Numbered from the stretch's first letter, positions 8,321-17,950 are shown. The stretch is 64,000 bases of DNA from JAKALD01 sp963817785 (GCA_963817785.1 CAWFPL010000002.1:1240001-1304000); one strand, 5' to 3'. Notes: a model not told the origin generated them from the letters alone. Made by a program: numbers and translations.

Positions 8321-8383
8321 GCCGAAGCCCGGACGCGGTGCGCCGCCGCGCCGCGGTCGGAGCACGCGCGTGCCGATTCCAAG

Positions 8384-11170
8384 TTACGCCCGCGCCGCGA
8401 GCTTTGCCAGCTGGGGCCTGAGCTTGGCGAGCATGGCCTCGAATCCGGCCAGACGCTCGCGCTCCTGCTCGACGACCTTGGCCGGCGCGCGGTCGACGAA
8501 CGAGGCGTTCGCAAGCTTGCCGCGTGCCTTGCCGATCTCGCCCTCGATGCGCGCGATCTCCTTCTCCAGGCGTGCGATTTCGGCCGGCATGTCGATTTCG
8601 ACGTGCGCCATGACGCGATACGGGCCCGCCACCGCGACGGGCGCATCGACCACGGGCAGGATGTCCACGAATTGGAGCGCGGAGGGCCGAACGAGCGTGA
8701 TGAAGGCGCTCTCCGTGGAAGCGCTGGCGGGTCCGGTGATATAAAACGGCACCCTCTGCTGGGGCGAAAGCTTCATTTCGCTGCGCAGGTTGCGGCCGGC
8801 GTTGACTACGCTTTTCGCCAAGGCGATTTCCTGCTCCGCGGATTGGTCGAGCTTCTCCGGCTGGCTTCGCGGATAGGGCGCAAGCATGATGGTGTCGCCG
8901 CCCTTGCCCGCGAGCGGGGCGACGTGATGCCAGAGCTCCTCGGTGATGAATGGGATGACCGGATGGGCAAGGCGCAATGCCGCCTCCAGCACCCGCACCA
9001 GCGTCCTGCGCGTCCCGCGCTGCTCGGATTCGTTCCCTTCGGCAAGCTGTCGCTTCGCGACCTCCACGTACCAGTCGCAATACTCGTCCCACACGAAGCG
9101 GTAGATCGCGTTGGCGACGTTGTCGAGCCGATAGTCGGCGAAGGCCTGTTCGACCTCGGCCTCGGTGCGCTGCAACGTGCTGACGATCCAGCGGTCCCAG
9201 GCCGACAGCGTGACCGGCGCGTCCTCGCCTTGTCCGCAGTCCCTGCCCTCCGTATTCATCAGCACGAAGCGCGTTGCGTTCCACAGCTTGTTGCAGAAAT
9301 TGCGGTAGCCCTCGCAGCGCTTGAAGTCGAAATTGACGTTGCGCCCGAGCGTCGCATAGGCCGCCATGGTGAAGCGCAGCGCGTCGGCGCCGTAGGCGGG
9401 GATGCCGTCCGGAAATTCCCTTTTCGTGCGCTCGCGGATCTTGGGCGCGTCCTCGGGCTTGCGCAGCCCCGTGGTGCGCTTCGCGAGCAGCGGCTCAAGC
9501 GCGATGCCCTCGATCAGGTCCACCGGGTCGATCGTGTTGCCTTCGGACTTCGACATCTTCTTGCCTTCGTGATCGCGCACGATGCCGTGGATGTAGACGT
9601 CGCGAAACGGCACCCGGCCGGTGAACCAGGTGGTCATCATCACCATGCGCGCGACCCAGAAGAAGATGATCTCGTAGCCGGTGACCAGCACGCTGGATGG
9701 CAGATACAGCTCGTAGGCGAGCTTGTCGGCGCCCTGCGGATCGGGCCAGCCCAGCGTCGAGTGGCACACCAGCGCCGAGGAGAACCAGGTGTCGAGCACG
9801 TCGGGGTCGCGCCTGAGCGCGCCGTCGATCGAATGCTTCTCCCGCACCTCCTGCGCGCTGCGACCGACGTAGACCTGGCCCTGTTCGTCGTACCAGGCCG
9901 GGATCTGGTGGCCCCACCACAATTGGCGCGAGATGCACCAGTCCTGGATGTTCGACATCCACTGGTTGTAGGTGTTGACCCAGTTTTCCGGAAAGAACTT
10001 GACCTCGCCGCGCTCGACCGCTTCGCTGGCGACCTGCGATATCGACTTGCCGGGGAACAGGCTGCCCTCGGGCCCCGGCCTGGACAGCGCGACGAACCAC
10101 TGATCGGTCAGCATCGGCTCGACCACCGCGCCGGTGCGCCCGCAGCGCGGCACCACCATGCGGTGCGGCTTGACCGACTCGAGCAGGCCCTGGGCCTTGA
10201 GGTCGTGCACGATGCGGTCGCGCGCCTCGTAGCGATCCATGCCGCGATATTTCTCCGGGCCGTGCTCGTTGATGCGCGCGTCGAGCGTGAAGATGCTGAT
10301 CTGCGGCAGGCGGTGGCGCACGCCTACCTGGTAATCGTTGAAGTCGTGCGCGGGCGTGACCTTGACGCAGCCGGTGCCGAACTCGCGATCGACGTACTCG
10401 TCGGCGATCACCGGGATGCGGCGCCCGGCGAGCGGCAGTTCGACCTCCCTGCCGATGTAGGCGCGGTAACGCTCATCCTCCGGGTGTACCATCACCGCCA
10501 CGTCGCCGAGCATGGTTTCGGGGCGGGTGGTGGCGACCGTCAGGCTGAAGCCCTCCCCTGGATAGCGGATGTGCCAGAGGTGGCCGTCCTCCTCCTCGCT
10601 CTCTACCTCGAGGTCGGACACTGCTGTCAGCAGCACGGGGTCCCAGTTCACCAGGCGCTTGCCGCGGTAGATCAGGCCCTGCTCGTAAAGGCGCACGAAC
10701 GTCTCGATCACCACGCGCGAGAGCTTCTCGTCCATGGTGAAGTATTCGCGGTCCCAGTCGCAGGAATCGCCCATGCGGCGCATCTGCTCGGTGATCGTCG
10801 AGCCGGACTGCTGCTTCCACTGCCAGACCTTCTCGATGAACTTCTCGCGCCCGAGCTGCTCGCGCGCGTTGCCGGCCTGCTCCAGCTGCCGCTCGACCAC
10901 GATCTGGGTGGCGATGCCGGCGTGGTCGGTGCCGGGCAGCCAGAGCGTGTTTGCCCCGCGCATGCGGTGATAGCGCGTCAGCGCGTCCATGATCGTCTGG
11001 TTGAACGCGTGCCCCATGTGCAGCACGCCGGTGACGTTGGGTGGCGGCAGCTGGATGCAGAACGAGGGCCGCCGCGGATCGGTGCCTGCGGCGAACCAGC
11101 CCGCCTGCTCCCAGCGCTGGTACCAGCGCTGCTCGATGGTGCGCGGATCGAAGCTCTTGTCGAGCGACAT
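8384..11170 (-). CDS. valS: Valyl-tRNA synthetase
   Basis: 928 residues, class I aminoacyl-tRNA synthetase that charges tRNA-Val. The HIGH motif appears as HMGH (residues 51-54, in PPPNVTGVLHMGH) and the KMSKS motif as KKMSKSEGNTIDPVD. An editing domain lies between them, and a C-terminal coiled-coil arm (EIARLEKEIARIEGEIGKAR) is typical of ValRS. The length is close to that of E. coli ValS. It follows holC and a small gene in the order pepA-holC-orf-valS seen in other proteobacteria. Confidence 0.97.
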   Translation of the reverse strand: MSLDKSFDPRTIEQRWYQRWEQAGWFAAGTDPRRPSFCIQLPPPNVTGVLHMGHAFNQTIMDALTRYHRMRGANTLWLPGTDHAGIATQIVVERQLEQAGNAREQLGREKFIEKVWQWKQQSGSTITEQMRRMGDSCDWDREYFTMDEKLSRVVIETFVRLYEQGLIYRGKRLVNWDPVLLTAVSDLEVESEEEDGHLWHIRYPGEGFSLTVATTRPETMLGDVAVMVHPEDERYRAYIGREVELPLAGRRIPVIADEYVDREFGTGCVKVTPAHDFNDYQVGVRHRLPQISIFTLDARINEHGPEKYRGMDRYEARDRIVHDLKAQGLLESVKPHRMVVPRCGRTGAVVEPMLTDQWFVALSRPGPEGSLFPGKSISQVASEAVERGEVKFFPENWVNTYNQWMSNIQDWCISRQLWWGHQIPAWYDEQGQVYVGRSAQEVREKHSIDGALRRDPDVLDTWFSSALVCHSTLGWPDPQGADKLAYELYLPSSVLVTGYEIIFFWVARMVMMTTWFTGRVPFRDVYIHGIVRDHEGKKMSKSEGNTIDPVDLIEGIALEPLLAKRTTGLRKPEDAPKIRERTKREFPDGIPAYGADALRFTMAAYATLGRNVNFDFKRCEGYRNFCNKLWNATRFVLMNTEGRDCGQGEDAPVTLSAWDRWIVSTLQRTEAEVEQAFADYRLDNVANAIYRFVWDEYCDWYVEVAKRQLAEGNESEQRGTRRTLVRVLEAALRLAHPVIPFITEELWHHVAPLAGKGGDTIMLAPYPRSQPEKLDQSAEQEIALAKSVVNAGRNLRSEMKLSPQQRVPFYITGPASASTESAFITLVRPSALQFVDILPVVDAPVAVAGPYRVMAHVEIDMPAEIARLEKEIARIEGEIGKARGKLANASFVDRAPAKVVEQERERLAGFEAMLAKLRPQLAKLAARA

Positions 11171-11229
11171 CGCGATAACTTGCGGAAAAACCGCGGATTA
11201 TACCGGCCGCGGCGCGCCCGGCGCCGGGC

Positions 11230-11568
11230 TCAGGAAGCGTCCGGCTCGCCGTCCCGCGTGGCGCGGGCGATGGCGTGGCGCACCGCCTGGCGAAAGCTGG
11301 CCGCCATTTCGGCGCGCAATTCCTGCAGCTGCCGTTCGAGGATCCGGTCCAGCTCCGGCCACAGGCGCTCGAGCACCGCGGCCTCTATGGCGTCGAGCAG
11401 CTCCTGGGTGGCGGGGGTGACCGGCGCAGGCCGGGCAGCGGCCTCTGGGTCGATGATCTCGGTCAGGACCGGGACATCCTCCTCGGCCTTCAGCACCTGC
11501 TCCTGATGGCGCCGCAGCAGCGCGTCGACACGCTGCACGAGGGGATTGAGGTCGTGGTCCTCACTCAC
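11230..11568 (-). CDS. Small conserved hypothetical protein between holC and valS
   Basis: 112 residues from a GTG that overlaps the end of holC by 8 bp. The protein is charged and mostly helical: an acidic N-terminal third (VSEDHDLNPLVQRVDALLRR), a short proline-rich linker, then a helical C-terminal half (ELLDAIEAAVLERLWPELDRILE). No signal peptide or motif is recognised. Small proteins of this layout occur between holC and valS in betaproteobacteria; the function is unknown. Confidence 0.7.
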   Translation of the reverse strand: MSEDHDLNPLVQRVDALLRRHQEQVLKAEEDVPVLTEIIDPEAAARPAPVTPATQELLDAIEAAVLERLWPELDRILERQLQELRAEMAASFRQAVRHAIARATRDGEPDAS

Positions 11569-11998
11569 CGCGCGCCGTCTCCGTGGCGAGATCGTGGTCG
11601 CTGATGCGGTAGCCGCGCGCCTTGTAGAAGCGATAGCGGCTGCGGCCTTCCGCGCGCTCCTGCTCGTGCTGCGACACCACTTCAAGCAGCCGGTCGAAGC
11701 GCTCGAAATGCGGCGGGCACTCCGGCGCCAGATTGAGAATCAGCTCGGCCGGGCCGGGCGACGCTGCTTCCGCGGCAATCAGCACCGGCGTCTCGGCGGC
11801 GAGCTCTTCGTGCGCCATGCAGTGCGGCACGAACGCCATGGCCGGCCAGGTCCACAGCATGCGATCGATACGCTGCGCCATGTCGGCTTGGGGCGCGTAG
11901 ATGAGCAAACGCTTCTTCTGCGCCAGCGCCTTCGCGGCCAAGCGGCAGGCGACCTGCAGCCGGTCCGCGGCGTTGAAGTAGAAGTCGATCGTGGTCAT
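11561..11998 (-). CDS. holC: DNA polymerase III chi subunit
   Basis: 145 residues. It starts MTTIDFYFNAADRLQVACRLAAKALAQKKRLLIYAP, the typical N-terminus of HolC, and contains the expected W-x-FVPH and LNL segments. Chi bridges the clamp-loader psi subunit and single-strand binding protein at the replication fork. Placement between pepA and valS is the classic proteobacterial order. The stop overlaps the next gene by 8 bp. Confidence 0.95.
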   Translation of the reverse strand: MTTIDFYFNAADRLQVACRLAAKALAQKKRLLIYAPQADMAQRIDRMLWTWPAMAFVPHCMAHEELAAETPVLIAAEAASPGPAELILNLAPECPPHFERFDRLLEVVSQHEQERAEGRSRYRFYKARGYRISDHDLATETARGE

Positions 11999-12024
11999 CC
12001 GCTGGCGGATTCCCGCAAGAGGTC

Positions 12025-13521
12025 CTAGCGTACGCGCGCTTGGCGCAGCGCGAAACGCACCAGCAGCGGCACGGGCCGGCCGGTGGAGCCCTTTTCGCGG
12101 CCGCCTTTCCAGGCCGTGCCCGCGATGTCGAGGTGCGCCCAGCGCAGGCTGCGCGTGAAGCGCGCGAGAAAGCACGCCGCGGTGACGCTGCCCGCGGGGC
12201 GCCCGCCGATGTTCGCCATGTCGGCGAAGTTCGAGCGCAGTTGCTCCTGGTAATCCTCCCACAGCGGCATCTGCCAGACCCGGTCCCACGCGTCCTCGCC
12301 GGCCGCGCGAATCTCCTCGGCGAGCTTCTGCTCGTTGGCGAACAGGCCGGTCGCCACATGGCCGAGCGCGATCACGCAGGCGCCGGTCAGCGTGGCGATG
12401 TCGATCACGGTGTGCGGGCCGAGGCGCGCGGCATAGGCGAGCGCGTCGCACAGGATGAGCCGCCCCTCGGCGTCGGTGTTGAGGATCTCGACCGTCTGGC
12501 CCGAAAGCGTGGTCACGACGTCGCCCGGCTTGATCGCGGCGCCGCCGGGCATGTTCTCGCAGGTCGGAATCAGCCCGATCGCGTTCACCGGCGCCTTCAT
12601 TCCGGCCAGCGCGCGCAGCGTTCCGAGCACGCTGCCCGCACCCGACATGTCGTACTTCATCTCGTCCATCTCGGCGGCCGGCTTGAGCGAGATTCCGCCG
12701 GTGTCGAAGGTGATGCCCTTGCCTACCAGCACCAGGGGCTTTCTCGATTTCGCCGCGCCCTGGTAGCGCAGCACGATCAGCTTCGGCGGCTGCTGCGAGC
12801 CCTGCGTGACCGCGAGCAGCGCGCCCATGCCGAGCTTTTCCATGTCGCGCCGCCCGAGCACCTCGACGCCGAGCTTGAACTGGCGCGCGAGTTTTCTCGC
12901 TTCCTCGGCGAGGTAGGTCGGGGTGCAGATGTTGGAGGGCAGGTTGCCGAGAGTGCGCGCCAGATCCACGCCCTCTGCGGTGGCGACCGCCTCCTTGAGC
13001 GCGCGCTGCGCCTGCAGTGTGACCGGCTCGCCCGGCAGCGCGAGCGTCAGCGACTCGAGCACCGGCGCCGGGGCCTTCTTCTGAGTCTTCAACCGGTCGA
13101 AGCGGTAGAAGGCTTCGTGCACGCCGAGCACCGCTTGGCGCACGTTCCAGGCCAGCGGCTGATCGTCCACTTTGGCGTCGGCGATGAACCAGACCGCGTC
13201 CTTGGCGCCCAGCTCCTTGAGCGCGTTGGCGGCCGCGCGCACCGCGTCGCGGAACGCCGCTGCGCCGAACTCCTTCTGCTCGCCGAGGCCGACGAGGAGG
13301 ACCCGCTCGGCCGCCAGGCCCGGGACGCGATGCAGCAGCAGCGTCGCGCCGGTCTTGCCGCTCAGGTCGCCCTTGGACAGCACCTCGCGCAGAGCGCCGC
13401 GCGAAGCGCGATCGGCGATCTGCGCCGCGTGCGTGAGCGTACGTCCGGAGTGCACGCCGAGGACCAGGCAGCCGGTCCTGGCGCGCTCGGGAGACACTGT
13501 TTTTATGCTAAATTCCACCAT
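12025..13521 (-). CDS. pepA: Leucyl aminopeptidase (M17)
   Basis: 498 residues from MVEFSIK. The M17 signature NTDAEGRLIL is present, as is GKGITFDTGGISLKP, which holds the catalytic Lys and Asp metal ligands. The enzyme releases N-terminal residues from peptides with two metal ions; in enterics PepA also binds DNA. It is transcribed away from lptF with 83 bp between starts, the usual arrangement. Confidence 0.96.
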   Translation of the reverse strand: MVEFSIKTVSPERARTGCLVLGVHSGRTLTHAAQIADRASRGALREVLSKGDLSGKTGATLLLHRVPGLAAERVLLVGLGEQKEFGAAAFRDAVRAAANALKELGAKDAVWFIADAKVDDQPLAWNVRQAVLGVHEAFYRFDRLKTQKKAPAPVLESLTLALPGEPVTLQAQRALKEAVATAEGVDLARTLGNLPSNICTPTYLAEEARKLARQFKLGVEVLGRRDMEKLGMGALLAVTQGSQQPPKLIVLRYQGAAKSRKPLVLVGKGITFDTGGISLKPAAEMDEMKYDMSGAGSVLGTLRALAGMKAPVNAIGLIPTCENMPGGAAIKPGDVVTTLSGQTVEILNTDAEGRLILCDALAYAARLGPHTVIDIATLTGACVIALGHVATGLFANEQKLAEEIRAAGEDAWDRVWQMPLWEDYQEQLRSNFADMANIGGRPAGSVTAACFLARFTRSLRWAHLDIAGTAWKGGREKGSTGRPVPLLVRFALRQARVR

Positions 13522-13604
13522 GTCCTCCGCGATCGCTGGGCGGCGCAAATCATCGCATGTTTTGCGCGGTGGCGCGAACCTGCGCGAGGGTGCTTCGAGC
13601 AACG

Positions 13605-14681
13605 ATGATCTTCCGCCGCGCGCTGCTGCGTGAATTAGCCGGCTTCGCGGTCGCGATTTTCCTGACGCTGTTCGCGATCGCGCTCACCACTCAGCTGGTG
13701 CAGTTGCTCGGCCAGGCGGCGGGCGGCGAGATTCCATCCGACGCGGTGCTTGCCTACCTCGGCTTCTCCGCGCTCAACGTCCTGCCGGTGCTGCTTTCGC
13801 TCACGCTGTTCGTGACGGTGCTGCTCACGCTGACGCGCAGCTATCGGGACTCGGAAATGGTGATCTGGTTCGGATCCGGGCTGTCGCTCACGGCCTGGTT
13901 CAGGCCGGTGATGGCCTTCGCCGCCCCGATCGTTGCGCTGGTCGCGCTGCTGTCGCTGGTGATCTCGCCCTGGGCGGCGACCATCGGCGAGCAGTACCGC
14001 AGCCGGCTCGACGCGCGCAGCGACGTCTCGCGTGTCGAGCCTGGCGTGTTCGGCGAGTCGAGCGACAAGGATCGGGTGTACTTCGTCGAATCGATCGCGG
14101 GCGACAAGACCGCGGTGCAGAACGTGTTCGTGAATTCCACGCAGCAGGGGCGCACGGGCGTCATGATGAGCCACAAGGGCTTTACCGAGACGGCGCCGAA
14201 CGGTAACCGCTTCCTGGTGTTGGTGAACGGCAGCCGCTACGAGGGAAATCCCGGCGAAGCGGATTTCCGCGTCATGAAGTTCGGGCGCTACGCCACGCGC
14301 ATCGAATCGCAGGCGGGTCCGACGCCCGAGGCGACCAGCCGCGCGCTGTCCACGCTGGCGCTGATCCGCAACCCGAGCCAAGGCAACCTGGGCGAGCTGG
14401 TGTGGCGCATCGGCGTGCCGCTGTCGGCGCTGATCCTGGCGCTGCTCGCGATTCCCTTGAGCTTCGTCAATCCGCGCGGAGGGCGCTCGATCAACCTGCC
14501 GTTCGCACTCCTCACCTATATCGTGTACTCGAACCTGCTGTCGGTCAGCCAGGCGCGCGTCGGGCAGGGCAAGCTCGATTTCTCGATCGGCTGGTGGCTG
14601 GTGCACGCGCTCATGATCGGGCTGCTCTCGCTGCTGTTCGCGCGGCGCGTTTCACTGTTCCGGCTGCGCCTCGGGCGCTGA
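13605..14681 (+). CDS. lptF: LPS export permease LptF
   Basis: 358 residues starting MIFRRALLRELAGFAVAIFLTLF; the upstream in-frame ATG at 13557 would add residues untypical of the family. The YjgP/YjgQ layout is clear: helices at the N-terminus, a periplasmic jellyroll region (about 120-260) and three helices at the C-terminus. With LptG and the ATPase LptB it extracts lipopolysaccharide from the inner membrane. lptG begins 12 bp after the stop. Confidence 0.94.
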   Translation: MIFRRALLRELAGFAVAIFLTLFAIALTTQLVQLLGQAAGGEIPSDAVLAYLGFSALNVLPVLLSLTLFVTVLLTLTRSYRDSEMVIWFGSGLSLTAWFRPVMAFAAPIVALVALLSLVISPWAATIGEQYRSRLDARSDVSRVEPGVFGESSDKDRVYFVESIAGDKTAVQNVFVNSTQQGRTGVMMSHKGFTETAPNGNRFLVLVNGSRYEGNPGEADFRVMKFGRYATRIESQAGPTPEATSRALSTLALIRNPSQGNLGELVWRIGVPLSALILALLAIPLSFVNPRGGRSINLPFALLTYIVYSNLLSVSQARVGQGKLDFSIGWWLVHALMIGLLSLLFARRVSLFRLRLGR

Positions 14682-14693
14682 GGCGGAACCGGC

Positions 14694-15773
14694 ATGGCAA
14701 GCCGCACGCTCGAGCGTTACCTGGCGCGCCAGATCTACGGCGCGGTCGCTTTCGTGCTGCTCGGCTTCCTCGGCCTGTTCGCGTTCTTCGATCTGATCCA
14801 CGAGCTCGGCGACCTCGACAAGGGCAGCTATCACCTGCGCCAGGTGTTCGAGTTCGTGATCCTGTCCGTTCCCGGCCACGCCTACGAGCTGTTTCCCGTG
14901 GTGGTGCTGATCGGCACGCTGTACGTGCTCGCGCACCTGGCGAGCAACTCGGAATTCACCGTGATGCGCGGCGCGGGGATGTCTCCTGCAGGCGCGGCGG
15001 CCGCGCTCGCCAGGATCGGCATCGTGTTCGTGGTGCTCACCTTCGCGATCGGGGAGTGGATCGCCCCCGGCGCGGAGGAGGCGGCGCAGCAGCTCAAGCT
15101 GCGCGCCATGAGCACGCTGATCGGCCAGGAAATGCGCTCGGGGCTGTGGTTCAAAGACGGGCACTCCTTCATCAACGTTCGGGAGCCGCGCGAGGCGGAC
15201 AGGCTCGACGACCTGCGCATCTACGAATTCGATGCGAACGACCGCCTGCTTGTGGCGCGAGCGGCCGCCCGTGCCGAGTACCGCGGTCATGGTGTGTGGC
15301 GCCTGAGCGACGTTGCGCAGACGCGGTTCACATCGTCCGGACCGACCGTCGAGCATTACGCGCAGACAGAGTGGCGCTCGGCGGTGAACCCCGAGTTGCT
15401 GAGCGTGCTGCTGGTGGCCCCGGATCGCATGTCGACCTACGGTTTGTACCGCTACATCCGGCACCTGGCGGGCAACCACCAGAAGACCGAGCGCTACGAG
15501 ATCGCGCTATGGAAGAAGCTGTTCTATCCGCTCGCGGTGCTGGTGATGATGGCGCTCGCCCTACCCTTTGCGTACATGCAGGCGCGCTTCGGCATGGTGG
15601 GCGTCAAGGTGTTTCTCGGCATCATGCTCGGCGTTTTCTTTCACATGCTCAACAGCCTGTTTTCGCACATCGGGCTGCTGCGCAACTGGCCGCCGTTCGC
15701 CGCTGCGGCCGTACCGACCGCCGCGTTCCTGCTCGCGGCGTTCGTGATGATGTGGCTGGTCGAGCGCCGCTAG
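14694..15773 (+). CDS. lptG: LPS export permease LptG
   Basis: 359 residues, same fold as LptF: N-terminal helices (RTLERYLARQIYGAVAFVLLGFLGLF), a periplasmic domain and C-terminal helices (KKLFYPLAVLVMMALALPFAYMQ). It is the second permease subunit of the LptB2FG transporter. The gene directly follows lptF and probably shares its promoter. Confidence 0.95.
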   Translation: MASRTLERYLARQIYGAVAFVLLGFLGLFAFFDLIHELGDLDKGSYHLRQVFEFVILSVPGHAYELFPVVVLIGTLYVLAHLASNSEFTVMRGAGMSPAGAAAALARIGIVFVVLTFAIGEWIAPGAEEAAQQLKLRAMSTLIGQEMRSGLWFKDGHSFINVREPREADRLDDLRIYEFDANDRLLVARAAARAEYRGHGVWRLSDVAQTRFTSSGPTVEHYAQTEWRSAVNPELLSVLLVAPDRMSTYGLYRYIRHLAGNHQKTERYEIALWKKLFYPLAVLVMMALALPFAYMQARFGMVGVKVFLGIMLGVFFHMLNSLFSHIGLLRNWPPFAAAAVPTAAFLLAAFVMMWLVERR

Positions 15774-15791
15774 GCTTGCAGCGCCGCGAAC

Positions 15792-16307
15792 CTACCCGCC
15801 GCGCGGTACCAGCACCAGCTGCGTTCCGGCAAGGCGATCGTGCAGGAACTGGCGGTCGCGGTCGACGAGCGCCCAGCCCAGCCCGATGCCGGTGAGGGCC
15901 AAGCTGGCGAACGCAAGCCACGGGTTGCGGTGCACGAAGGCGCCGACGACAGCGGCGCCGAACGCGCCGAGGAAAATGGCAGCGTAGACGAGCCGCAGCA
16001 GTACCAGGCGGACCGGCACCCGCGCCAGTCCCGGAGCGACGAGCCGGATGCGCCACGCCTTCATCGCGAGCGTTTGCCCGCCACGCAGCCAGCAGTAGAC
16101 GAAGTACGCGCCGAACACGGCGGCGAGGTAGGCCTGCTCCGCGTGCCGCACCCAGCCCGTCGCCACCTGGCCGCCGTTGGCGAGCAGGAACGCCGCGCCG
16201 GCGATGAAGGCGACCGCAAACAGGAGCATGCTTTCGTACAGCATGCTCGCCAGGCGCCGCAGCACGCTCGGCGTCTGCGGCGGCGCGTCGGGAGCCACCG
16301 CGCTCAC
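15792..16307 (-). CDS. RDD-family membrane protein
   Basis: 171 residues from a GTG overlapping the preceding gene's stop (GTGA). The first helix carries the family motif (PSVLRRLASMLYESMLLF), two further helices follow, and a C-terminal D-R-D-RQFLHDRLAGT segment matches RDD proteins. The function is generally unknown; some are antiporters. It is the last gene of the sigma factor cassette and convergent with lptG. Confidence 0.85.
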   Translation of the reverse strand: MSAVAPDAPPQTPSVLRRLASMLYESMLLFAVAFIAGAAFLLANGGQVATGWVRHAEQAYLAAVFGAYFVYCWLRGGQTLAMKAWRIRLVAPGLARVPVRLVLLRLVYAAIFLGAFGAAVVGAFVHRNPWLAFASLALTGIGLGWALVDRDRQFLHDRLAGTQLVLVPRGG

Positions 16308-16837
16308 TTGCCGTCGGGAGCGGGTTTAGGCGGGACCTTGGGGCTGCTTGCGCGCTTGGCTGCGGGCGCAGCGGGGGGGGCCCCTAAGCGCGCGCGCTCC
16401 TGCGGCGGTAACGCCTGGTATTCGGCCCACTTGCGTTCGAGCTCGCGACGCTTCTGCGGCGAGAGCTTGCGGTAGCGCTCACGCGCCTCGCGCCGCTGCT
16501 CGGGCGTGAGCTTGGCCCATTTTTTCATGCGCGTCTGCACGCGCTTCTGCCCGATCGGCGTCATCTTCGGATAGCGTTTGGCGATTCCCAGCCACGTCTT
16601 TTTGCCCTTGGAATCGAGGCTGTCCCATTCGCCGGCGAGCGGGGCGAGAATCTGCTGCTGCGGCGGCGTGAGCTCGCTCCACGCGGGGTTCTTCGCGGTG
16701 GGCGCGGCGAGCGCGCTCGCCGCGAGCAGGGCGCAGGCCAGCGCCGCCGCAAGGCGCGGCACCCGCTGCAGAAGTCCGACGAAAGAGGCTGGCCGAGGCG
16801 CGCCTTTGCTCAGCTTGAGGCCTGCTTCTTCAGCCAT
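16304..16837 (-). CDS. DUF3106 family exported protein
   Basis: 177 residues. A hydrophobic segment (LAAALACALLAASALAAP, about 28-46) is a signal peptide or anchor. Behind it are repeated WSELTPPQQQILAPLAGEWDSL and KKWAKLTPEQRREARERYRKLSP units typical of DUF3106, a periplasmic Lys/Arg-rich helical protein. The tail is Pro/Ala-rich. It overlaps the upstream DUF3619 gene by 28 bp and the RDD gene by 4 bp. The role is unknown; the setting suggests a product of the sigma factor's operon. Confidence 0.82.
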   Translation of the reverse strand: MAEEAGLKLSKGAPRPASFVGLLQRVPRLAAALACALLAASALAAPTAKNPAWSELTPPQQQILAPLAGEWDSLDSKGKKTWLGIAKRYPKMTPIGQKRVQTRMKKWAKLTPEQRREARERYRKLSPQKRRELERKWAEYQALPPQERARLGAPPAAPAAKRASSPKVPPKPAPDGK

Positions 16838-17187
16838 GCTTCGAAGCCCTTGTCGAGGTAAGCGTCGATCGGCAGATCGTCCGTGAGGAGCTTGGCGTCG
16901 ATTTCCGTCACCTCTACCGCGTGGTGATTCTGTTGCCAAGAGTAGATTCCGAGCAGTCCGCCCACCAGAAACACCGCAGGAACAAGCACGCGCAGCGAAA
17001 CGCCGGCCAAGCCGCCGAGACGTCCGAGGATGTTATCGGCCCAGGCGAGCGCCGGAACGCTCTTGATCCGCTGCACGGAGAGCGCGCGACCGCGCGCCGC
17101 CCGCAGGCGTGCGAGCGCGCGCGCATCCAAGTCGGTGCCCCGATTCAGCACCTGACGGACCTTGTTGCCGAATTGCAGATCGTTCAT
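16810..17187 (-). CDS. DUF3619 family membrane protein, probable anti-sigma partner
   Basis: 125 residues with one central membrane helix (VSLRVLVPAVFLVGGLLGIYSW, about 65-86), a cytosolic N-terminal part (NKVRQVLNRGTDLDARALARLRAAR) and a short periplasmic end. This single-pass layout immediately after an ECF-type sigma gene is what an anti-sigma factor looks like, although DUF3619 itself has no assigned role. It lies 45 bp downstream of the sigma gene. Confidence 0.82.
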   Translation of the reverse strand: MNDLQFGNKVRQVLNRGTDLDARALARLRAARGRALSVQRIKSVPALAWADNILGRLGGLAGVSLRVLVPAVFLVGGLLGIYSWQQNHHAVEVTEIDAKLLTDDLPIDAYLDKGFEAWLKKQASS

Positions 17188-17232
17188 CGTCGTCTCAGGC
17201 GCCGCGGAAACCCTGGCGTGGCGCCGCGGGCA

Positions 17233-17802
17233 TTACAGCGTGATGCCGCGCGCTTTGAGCGCCGCAGCCAATGTATGCGTCGCCCGCGAGCAGTGCGTCT
17301 TGACACTGCCCTCCGAGCAACCCATCACCTTAGCGGTCTCGGCGACGTCCAACTCCTCCCAGTAACGCATGAGAAATGCCTGGCGTTGACGGGCCGGCAG
17401 TCGCACGATCTCTTCCTCAATAAGTTCAAGAAGTTGCGATCGCTCATGGAGCTCGGCTGGCCCATCCTGGGCCTTCGACCCAGAGGCCGGGCGCAAAGTT
17501 TCCAGGGGATCCTGATCCTCGTCTTCCGCGCCGGCCGGTGTGAGCGCAGAGAGCAGCGTCATCCACAGCGAGCGTACTTTCTGGCGGCGGAAGAAGTCCC
17601 GGATCGCGTTCTGCAGGATACGCTGAAACAAGAGCGGCAGCTCGGCAGCCGGCCGATCGCCATATCTCTCCGCCAGCCGCAGCATTGCGTCCTGGACGAT
17701 GTCGAGCGCCGCCTCCTCCTCACGGACGGCGAAAACGGCCTGCTTGAAGGCGCGCCGCTCGACGCCCGCTAGGAACGCCGATAGCTCGCTGGGTGATGCC
17801 AG
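17233..17802 (-). CDS. ECF-type RNA polymerase sigma factor with CTG start
   Basis: 189 residues when read from CTG at 17802. The region 2 helix (EEEAALDIVQDAMLRLAERYGDRP) and region 4 helix-turn-helix (RLPARQRQAFLMRYWEELDVAETAKVMGCSEGSVKTHCSRA) are clear. The first ATG, at 17685, would delete most of region 2. In the same frame an in-frame TAA lies five codons before the CTG and there is no ATG, GTG or TTG between, while AGGGAG sits 7-8 bases before the CTG. The predicted N-terminus (ASPSELSAFLAGVERRAFKQ) matches the family's usual start. It heads the DUF3619-DUF3106-RDD operon. Confidence 0.85.
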   Translation of the reverse strand: MASPSELSAFLAGVERRAFKQAVFAVREEEAALDIVQDAMLRLAERYGDRPAAELPLLFQRILQNAIRDFFRRQKVRSLWMTLLSALTPAGAEDEDQDPLETLRPASGSKAQDGPAELHERSQLLELIEEEIVRLPARQRQAFLMRYWEELDVAETAKVMGCSEGSVKTHCSRATHTLAAALKARGITL

Positions 17803-17950
17803 GTGGGCTCTCCCTTAAGGTCGAGAAGCAGGGCACCCGCGAAGCGCAGGCGCCGTGCCAAAGCCTGATCGGCGCCGCGCGTTGCGCGCGCCGAGATATG
17901 GTTGGCCGCGCATGTTACCAAAACCGGCTCGGCGTGCCACGTCCATTCCC

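Noticed and set aside
16939..17802. Calling the sigma factor from ATG 17685 as a 150-residue protein
   Set aside because: This would remove most of region 2, which is present and in frame upstream; the CTG start fits the family better.
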